Positions 57,512 through 64,000 of a DNA stretch of 64,000 nucleotides are shown piece after piece. Numbering within the stretch: the first letter of the stretch is position 1; each line of letters opens with the position of its first letter. This stretch comes from Vigna angularis (lineage: Eukaryota; Streptophyta; Magnoliopsida; Fabales; Fabaceae): positions 16,127,501 through 16,191,500 of the forward strand of contig NC_068975.1 in assembly GCF_016808095.1 (NCBI RefSeq), written 5' to 3'. The notes beneath the pieces were generated by a model. That model ran no database searches, was not told the origin of the DNA, and worked only from the letters and a program-made list of their open reading frames with translations. The position numbers and the translations under genes are program-made.

Positions 57512-58910
57512 GTAGCATCCCAAAAATCTTGTAGTGTACTATATAAAAGAGTTATCACAAGTCCGATATTAATAAGAACAGTTAGAAAGATAGGAAAATA
57601 AAGTAAGGTTTACAGTCTTCCAACATAACTATAAAGCCCACTTTATTTACAAAATGGTGGTAACACACAAATATATAGACCCGATAATTATCTAATGATG
57701 CTACACGTCAGATGCTCCTCGGTCTAATGTCTGCTCAATAGAGACCTCATCACCCTCTGCTAACACCCACCAGATGATCATCGCCAAGAAGAGAAACATA
57801 ACACATACAACAAAATCACAAACAAAAGGATAAGCTAGATATAAAAAGGTTCATACAATATTCTAATATATCAAACGCCATAAGTAAATCACAAATAACG
57901 ACCAACTCAAAACATCCTAAACAAGCCAAGACTTAGACTAGACTATCCGAACTTAGAATGATTGTCGAGCTATGACGGGTTGTGCATTTGTGGTGGCCTC
58001 TACTGCTTTGCAAAGTCATTGTCAATGGGTTTCACCCTACCACAGTCACAAGGTTAGTTTGTTCCACGCCTTGCATCAAACTGGAAGCACCCAAGACTAA
58101 GACCTCCTGCTACTCTTCACCACATGTGTTAATCTTCTCTACTTGAGAATAAAAGACCATTAGAGTTTTAGGATAAATCCCAAGACTAAGCTCCCTTCAT
58201 TCATTCTAAACATACTTGAATCTCACCAAGAAGTTCCACCTTGGAACTTACTTTCATAACTTGAAACCATACTTAGAACCATAAACTTTCACATTGAATC
58301 CCAACTAATAATATTATAGAGTATATAATAACAGAGAAACTTTTACACCATTAAAAGAATTAAAACATGTCCCAAGATTATCAGAGAATTAGGCTAAAAT
58401 AGAATAAAAACATATCCTGGACTAGTCGCTCAGCGACCACGGTCGTTAGGCAACCACAGAGACAGTGAGCCAAGCTCCTTCGCCTCTAGTTCAACGACCA
58501 CTCTCGTTGTGCGACAACAAAACCAGTGGTCCGAGCTCCCTAACCTCTCGTTCAACGACCCAACTCGTGCGAATACAGAGACAATGATCCAAGCTCCCTA
58601 ACCTCTCACTCAACGACCCAACTTGCTGTGCAAATACATAGACAGTGGTGCAAGCTCCCAATCCTCTCGCTCAGCGACCTAACTCATTGTGCGAATACAT
58701 AAATAATGGTCCAAACTCCCTAACTTCTCGCTCAGCGACCCAACTCATTCAGCGAGACTGCATAATTCTACAACATCAAAACTGCAGAATTTGCACCCTT
58801 AACCAATCTTGACCTATTCTAGAAATCTTTCCCAACTTGTAACACTCCTAGATTGTATTGTAGACTCAAATGTATCTAAATAAATGCATCTAAACCAACC
58901 TAAACACATT
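57512..58910 (-). mobile_element. Gypsy-like LTR fragment (probably a solo LTR)
   Basis: Begins TGTAGCATCCCAAAAATC and ends in a TAACACTCCTAGATTG-containing tail; no coding region. Similar AT-rich words on both sides suggest insertion into an AT-rich target, but I could not fix a target duplication. Contains the tandem array at 58425-58775. Confidence 0.5.
58425..58775. repeat. ~65-bp tandem repeat, five copies, within the LTR-like fragment
   Basis: Units share TCGCTCAGCGACC (or TCGTTCAACGACC), GCGAATACA and CAAGCTCCCTAACCTCTC. Confidence 0.85.
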
Positions 58911-59395
58911 TTAACTCAATTTTTCAATTAAAAAATATAAAATATAATATTAATTATAAAATATAAAATTATAAATTAAAAAATATAAATTATTGAATTA
59001 AAAAATATTAATTATAAAAGATAAAATAAAAATAAAAATTATATAGATGGTATCCTTTTTATATATAAATATAGATATTGAATGATTCAATTATTAATTA
59101 ATTTATTTATCTTGGGCCAAGATTTAGCTCGCGTATAGAAAATTTTTAAAATACTGAATCTGATCTTTTAATAACATGCACTGTAAATTTGTATATATTA
59201 TCAGTCAATTAAAAATTATTAAAAATGTGACAACAAAAGAAAACTTGAAACTCAAATATAAATAAATTTAAATTTCTTTCACCCTAAAATTAATTACATC
59301 ATTATTTATATTTATTCGTGTACCACAAGACAATGGATTATTAAAAAGAAAAAAACACTATAAAGAGATTCTCCAACTATAATTCAGCTGCAAAT
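58911..59395. other. AT-rich spacer, 3' side of the RING gene
   Basis: No gene recognised; A/T-rich with many TATAAAATATA-type words. Its right end is likely the 3' UTR of the gene on the - strand. Confidence 0.5.
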
Positions 59396-60772
59396 TCATA
59401 AATGTGGAACATAAATTCTACAGATGGGGCATGATCCTTGTTGAACTAGCCATTTGTCTATGCAGACCAAGTGAAAAAAGTGGCTACAGTTTGGAAGTGT
59501 CCTCACAAATTCTTCATCCTCAAATTCCTGCACAATACAATTTCTATTCAAATTACATTTAAATTTATATTCTTTAAAGCTCATTAATTTTCAGAGACTC
59601 TGAAACATTTTGTGACCTGGAAGCAAATTGAACAGCATGACTCATTGTAAAGATTGAACATTTCACTGGAATTGAACTGTTGAACAGGAAGCTCTTGGAT
59701 GACTGTGATTCCCCTCACAATGACATTGTTTATATCTGATGATTCTTCTCTGTAACTTGTTCCATGTGCAATCATCTGCAAGTACTAATTTCATAAAAGA
59801 ATTCATATAAAAAAAACTCTATGGGCTGCTGTTTTCAAATTTATATTTGTTTTGTATATTAATCCTTACATGACATTGATAGACCTGTGCAACAACTGGA
59901 CATATCCATTCCATAAATAGCTTTCCATTTAACAAACTCCTTAATAGGGAAAACTGCAAATCAACATCAAATTTAAGAGTTCAGATTTCAAACAATATCA
60001 TTATATGAAACTTCAAGTGTTACCTTAGACAGAGCTTCAGCATCTGCATCATTATTTAGAAATTCTAATGCAGCAATTGCCCCTGTCACAGCTCCTTTGC
60101 AAGCACCATCAACAAAACCAGCTTCTGTGGTCTGCCCAGTGATGCCTCCTGCAATTATCCCCATTATAGACCCTCCTGTGCAAATCATCAAACATTGCTT
60201 ACAAAGCATCATAGAATATCCCGGATGTTTTGGTTAATGTTGCAAAGACAGAGACATTAATTAAGAGACATTAGTTCAGGTTGCGAGGTTGTTAATGACG
60301 AATGTTTGCCTTAGACTCAAATTCCTAAACTATGAAATGTGCAACATAATATAATGTAACATGTTTTATTTAGCCATGTGCACTAACCTAGTAACTAGTA
60401 TATGAGGACAAGAGTTCACATTCTCGACTAAGTTTTTACTACTGTACTTCTGTTTGAATTTTTAAAACAAATTGATATCTATCAAAAATTTTAATATATT
60501 TTAAAATATCAAAGTCTATCAGTATATTTTAAAGATTTAATATCGGAACAACACTCAAAATTCGGTAGAAAATAATTTTCATGAGGACAGAGAGAAAGTT
60601 AGCAATTTAACACATTACCTATTGCCAAAATGCAAGTAAATTCAGCAAAAACAAGTCTCTCCACAAGTTTCATGAATTGGTGAAGTTCATAACTGCCACT
60701 GGCAGCCAAAACCCACACGGAAAGAAGCTCCTTACACCTTGTTGTTGCTTGCATCATTCCAGAAAACCACAT
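59396..60772 (-). CDS. NEP1-interacting-protein-like RING-H2 E3 ubiquitin ligase (five exons)
   Basis: Exons 60772-60619, 60175-60024, 59953-59885, 59775-59617 and 59527-59396, all GT/AG and in phase; 221 residues, TGA stop. Residues 52-90 are glycine-rich and hydrophobic ([20 protein letters not shown]), the membrane-insertion segment seen in NIP1/NIP2-type proteins. A RING-H2 domain ends the protein: C173, C176, C192, H194, H197, C200, C211, C214, with the canonical CIDKWL and SCPIC. Family members sit in plastid or endosomal membranes and act as E2-dependent ubiquitin ligases; Arabidopsis NIP1/2 were found as partners of the plastid RNA polymerase NEP1 (RPOTp). Length fits the family. All eight zinc ligands are intact, so it is probably functional. 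Exact subcellular site is not shown by the sequence. Confidence 0.92.
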
Positions 60773-60928
60773 GGTCAAAAGGGTGAGAAAATGGCCTTAG
60801 CTTGAAACTGAGAAGATGAGGAAAATGCAAGATTTTTTTGGTTGAAAATGGTGGCATTTAAAGAGTGAGGAAAAGCAAGTTAAAGAGCTTTTTTCCAAAA
60901 GTGCATATCTGGTGCCAGAATCCGAAGA

Positions 60929-60938
60929 CTATATATAG
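60929..60938 (-). promoter_or_regulatory. TATA box of the RING-H2 gene
   Basis: CTATATATAG (self-complementary) lies 157 bp upstream of the ATG on the - strand. Confidence 0.5.
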
Positions 60939-62584
60939 TATCTAACAGCAAAGTGGTGATTGCATTGATGCCCTTGATGAGCATGTTTTGGAAAAAAAGA
61001 GAAAGGTTAGTGCAGGGAGAACTGCAAACTGATATAGTTTAGTTTTCCTTTCCAAAGTCTCACATGCCCCTCAGTAAATGGTGTGAGAATGTTAGTCCAA
61101 CCATTTAAGTTTCATCTAAATGATTCATGTTTGAATAATATTATATAGATTCCAATATCACATGGTTCAAAATTGAACATAAAATTAAATTTAGATAAAA
61201 TGAAACTAAACTTATAGAATTTGATTTTTATATGTGGTTTTTTTAGTTTTTAACTTAATTTTTTTTAACTAAAGATTGATTTTTTTACCCTTTAATAAAC
61301 TTTTATGACCTTTTAACTTTTTCTTTTAATAAAATTTCGGCTTTTGTTAAATTCGATCAAGTTCGTTTGAGTCAGCCCAACTTAAATTTGGCCGCACCCT
61401 TAGTCGAAGGTCAAGACAAGTTCGTTAGGGTCAAATGCCGAGACAATCTAGTCCAAGTCAAAGGTTGAGACTAGTACGATCTAAGTCAAAGGTTGAGACT
61501 GGTACGATCCAGGTTGAAGGTTGAGACTAGTCGGCTCAACTCAGGCCAAAGATTGACTCGAGACGACCTAGGCTGAAGTTAGAGACAAGTCAATCTTGGT
61601 TTAAATTCGAGACAGACCGACGTTTAATAGACTACTCCTACCTACAAAATTTGAGTGAGGTTCTATGAGTTTTCTTTATAAGGAGTTTTTTTTTTTTTTT
61701 AGACTTTTTTGGTGTCAACTCATAACCAGGACTAAGTCTTTTAGATTGAACCAAATTGACACCTCAAAGTATAATGATGATTAAAAATCATTTTTTTCAT
61801 GTAAAACCTTAATATATAAATAGAAAATTAGTTAGATTAAAGTAGTCTTCAACAATATTTTTGTTATCTATTAACTTTAGTGTAATTTCAAAATTAAAGT
61901 TAAAGATATATTCTCTAAACATGATTTCTTCAACATGAAATTTTAAACGTCAAACATGGTTTATCAATTGTTACTCATTTTGATTATTTTGTTATGATCA
62001 TATTGGTAAAAAAAAATGCCTAGTTTTCAACTAAGTTTACGCTAGGTATCACTTAACGTTGACATCTCAACTATGATCACACCCCAACAATAGTCATTAT
62101 GTGACAAAATTATTAAAAAAATGAAAACAACACATATGTGACGATACCAAACCCATAATAAATTAAAAAACACCCCATGAAACATAGGCAAATTTGACCT
62201 ATTATGAAAAATATTCTAAATAAATATATGGAAACCACTTATATTGTTGTTCCGTATGAATTAAAGCCAAAATGAATAACTTATATTCCGTATGAATTAA
62301 AGTCAAAAGTGCATGTGGTTTTCCTTTTCTAAAACATATGTCATGCATTCATAGATAAGATCTCATGTAAAACACCGTGAATTGCAAATATGACAGAATC
62401 AACACAAACATGTTCTCAAATAATCATAAACATGAAAGTTATGAACATGTAACACATTTAACAACACATGACAACACATGTTGTTATTCATAATGTTGTC
62501 ATCATCAAAAACCAGAAGTTCTTTCAGATTGTAAGGTTTCGCTAAACCAGTGCTCCCCTTATCAACAATCTCAACAAAATAATT
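60939..62584. other. Intergenic, with diverged direct repeats at 61390-61620
   Basis: No gene recognised. 61390-61620 has about seven diverged ~30-bp units with AAGGTTGAGACTAGTACGAT; its words recall GGGTTGGGTCGAAGATTAAGG at 44270, so it may be transposon debris. The rest is AT-rich. Confidence 0.5.
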
Positions 62585-63049
62585 CCTCACCAAAGACAAT
62601 GTTTCACTCAAGCACTCAAAAGTGTTTCACTCAAACTCAAAGGTGTATAGTGAGGTGACACTCTTACACTCTACCATCACAATGTCACATGAATCAACTT
62701 TGCCTTCATTTAACCACAATTGAAACACACTCACAAGTAAGTTATCATCACAAGGACTTTTTGAGGCTTGTATTGAGGCTGGGCTAAGATGAAAATTTAT
62801 TTTTCTAGACAACAAAATCCTTGAGTTAAGAGAGTGCATAATTCATTTATTCTCATTAACAATCAACTTTCTTTCTTCTTTTATATGAGAAACCAATTTT
62901 TAACTTATTCCCAACTTTACTTGCATTGAGCTTAACCTTTTCTTTTCTTTGTTTTCTTTTCTTTTGCTTTTTGCTTTAGCTCAATGCTTTTTAATGACTT
63001 TCACAAAGTTCTTTCCGGTTTCTCACAACCCAAAACTTGAACCATTCTC

Positions 63050-63260
63050 CATTACCATTAGTAGATGGGAATCTTTCTCATCAACATCCATCAGTAGATG
63101 CTTAATCACATGTCATCCATCAGTAGATGCTTAATCTAGTAGCATCCATCAGTAGATTCTCTCATCTAAATCATCTTAGCATCCATCAGTAGAGGCCATC
63201 ATCTGAGTCCTCCTAGCATCCCTCAGTAGATGTTGTCCGGCATCCATTAGTAGATGTTGT
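63050..63260. repeat. Hairpin minisatellite, second locus
   Basis: About seven units of the CATCCATCAGTAGATGC type, several mutated (for example AGAGGCC, ATGTTGT), at the same relative position as in 32520-32960. Confidence 0.85.
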
Positions 63261-63382
63261 CATTCCTACAAAGCAAAATCAAATCCAAACCACACAAATA
63301 ATCAATTAAAAAGAAAAAGTCAGAAATTGGGTTGCCTCCCAATAAGCGCTTGTTTAACGTCACAAGCCTGACACCATTAAGC

Positions 63383-64000
63383 TCAATCTGGATCTTTGAT
63401 GTTGGCGTTCCTCCTTCCTTCATGACACCAAAAAAATCTCATCAATTTTCTTGTCACCAACTTGACTCTCCTAGAGTAAGGATTCTCAATCTGAAAAACT
63501 CCCTTTGCTTTAATATCCTTGATAACCCATAACCTGTTCTTGAATTTCACTGGTGTGCCAGGTTTGGCTTCATCACTTTTCACATCAAGGTATTGGTGAA
63601 CCAGTCTTTCTTCCTTCTCCTTGTCCTCTCCTTCCACTTTTATAGAGAAGCAGCTAAGGCCCTTTTTGACCAACTTGGCAGCTTTTTGATCTGTTGTTTT
63701 AAGATTAGTATGCTTTTCTTGAATTGGCTGCCTAGCTTCAAACACATTGAAAGTTACCTCTCTCTCTTGGTCGTTCAATGTTAAAACTCCATCATCTACA
63801 TGAATGACAACCTTAGCTGTCTTCATGAATGGTCGTCCAAGGATGAGTGGTACCTCTGCATTTTCCTCCATCTCCATCACTACAAAGTCCACCGAAAATT
63901 GGAGTTTATCAATCTTCACCACCACGTCTTCTACCACACCATAAGGGTATTTGATGGACCTATCTACCAACAGAAGCATTATTCTTGTTGGCTTGACTTC
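63383..64000 (-). pseudogene. Athila-like protease joined to an integrase-like tail, partial
   Basis: One unbroken frame from the window edge to the stop at 63383. Reads DRSIKYPYGVVEDVVVKIDK, PLILGRPFMKTAKVVIHVDD (protease), then directly GTPVKFKNRLWVIKDIKAKG and NPYSRRVKLVTRKLMRFFW. No reverse transcriptase lies between, so this is an internally deleted, non-autonomous form, not a simple truncation. Same tail as 33077-33325. Confidence 0.8.

Larger units (their letters stand above)
62585..64000 (-). mobile_element. Athila-like gypsy element, 3' part, running off the window
   Basis: Same family and orientation as 27294-33690: non-coding 3' region (62585-63050), hairpin minisatellite (63050-63260), and a coding region that is open to the window edge. 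Left end near 62585 is a junction, not an LTR. Confidence 0.82.

Noticed and set aside
58425..58775. Possible gene or satellite locus
   Set aside because: The tandem units contain stops in every frame and lie in an LTR-like fragment; kept only as a repeat.

Overview
This is a nuclear chromosomal segment of a flowering plant, most likely a legume of the Phaseolus/Vigna group. That placement is an inference: it rests on split genes with GT..AG introns, plant-specific protein families, and LTR, CACTA and 'plant transposon protein' families that I associate with bean genomes. No prokaryotic, organellar or viral gene set is present. About four host genes were found. All were assembled by eye from exons because the longest uninterrupted frames do not show them.

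Layout. (1) 1-4167 (+): the 3' three exons of a long coiled-coil protein of the At5g41620-like family, with its 5' end outside the window. (2) 4168-7206: AT-rich intergenic DNA. (3) 7207-9505 (-): a four-exon gene for a 255-residue, probably plastid-targeted, conserved plant protein of unknown function. (4) 10478-25356 (+): a Tnt1/Tork-like Ty1/copia element with an intact AATTT target duplication. It is broken by a gypsy solo LTR (which itself holds another solo LTR) and by a 6.1-kb gag-protease-only gypsy element. (5) 25.4-40.7 kb: a mosaic of CACTA transposase remnants (mostly - strand) and Athila-like gypsy pieces. Inside it is a complete 3962-bp non-autonomous CACTA element that carries exon fragments of a peptidyl-tRNA hydrolase gene and of a lipoxygenase gene. 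(6) 40.3-52.0 kb: a tandemly duplicated, palindrome-rich transposon block with two degenerate copies of a plant transposon ORF. One copy is split by a solo LTR with a perfect target duplication. (7) 52.0-55.6 kb: copia debris between two CACTA termini, one carrying a ~115-bp tandem array. (8) 56.1-60.8 kb: a gene island holding a two-exon TPD1-like secreted cysteine-rich protein (+), a 497-bp Mutator-type foldback MITE with a 9-bp target duplication, a gypsy-like LTR fragment, and a five-exon NEP1-interacting-protein-like RING-H2 E3 ligase gene (-). (9) 60.8-62.6 kb: intergenic. (10) 62.6-64.0 kb (-): another Athila-like fragment that runs off the window end.

The host genes do not form a functional cluster. 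The transposons dominate. Their target duplications give a relative order of events: copia into CACTA debris, then solo LTRs and a young gag-protease element into the copia. The strongest lead for something new is the gene-capturing CACTA element at 28353-32314. Next is the duplicated palindromic block at 40-52 kb, whose stem-loop arrays resemble the subterminal arrays of the recognised CACTA ends although the block itself has no clear termini. No RNA gene, CRISPR array or origin was recognised.
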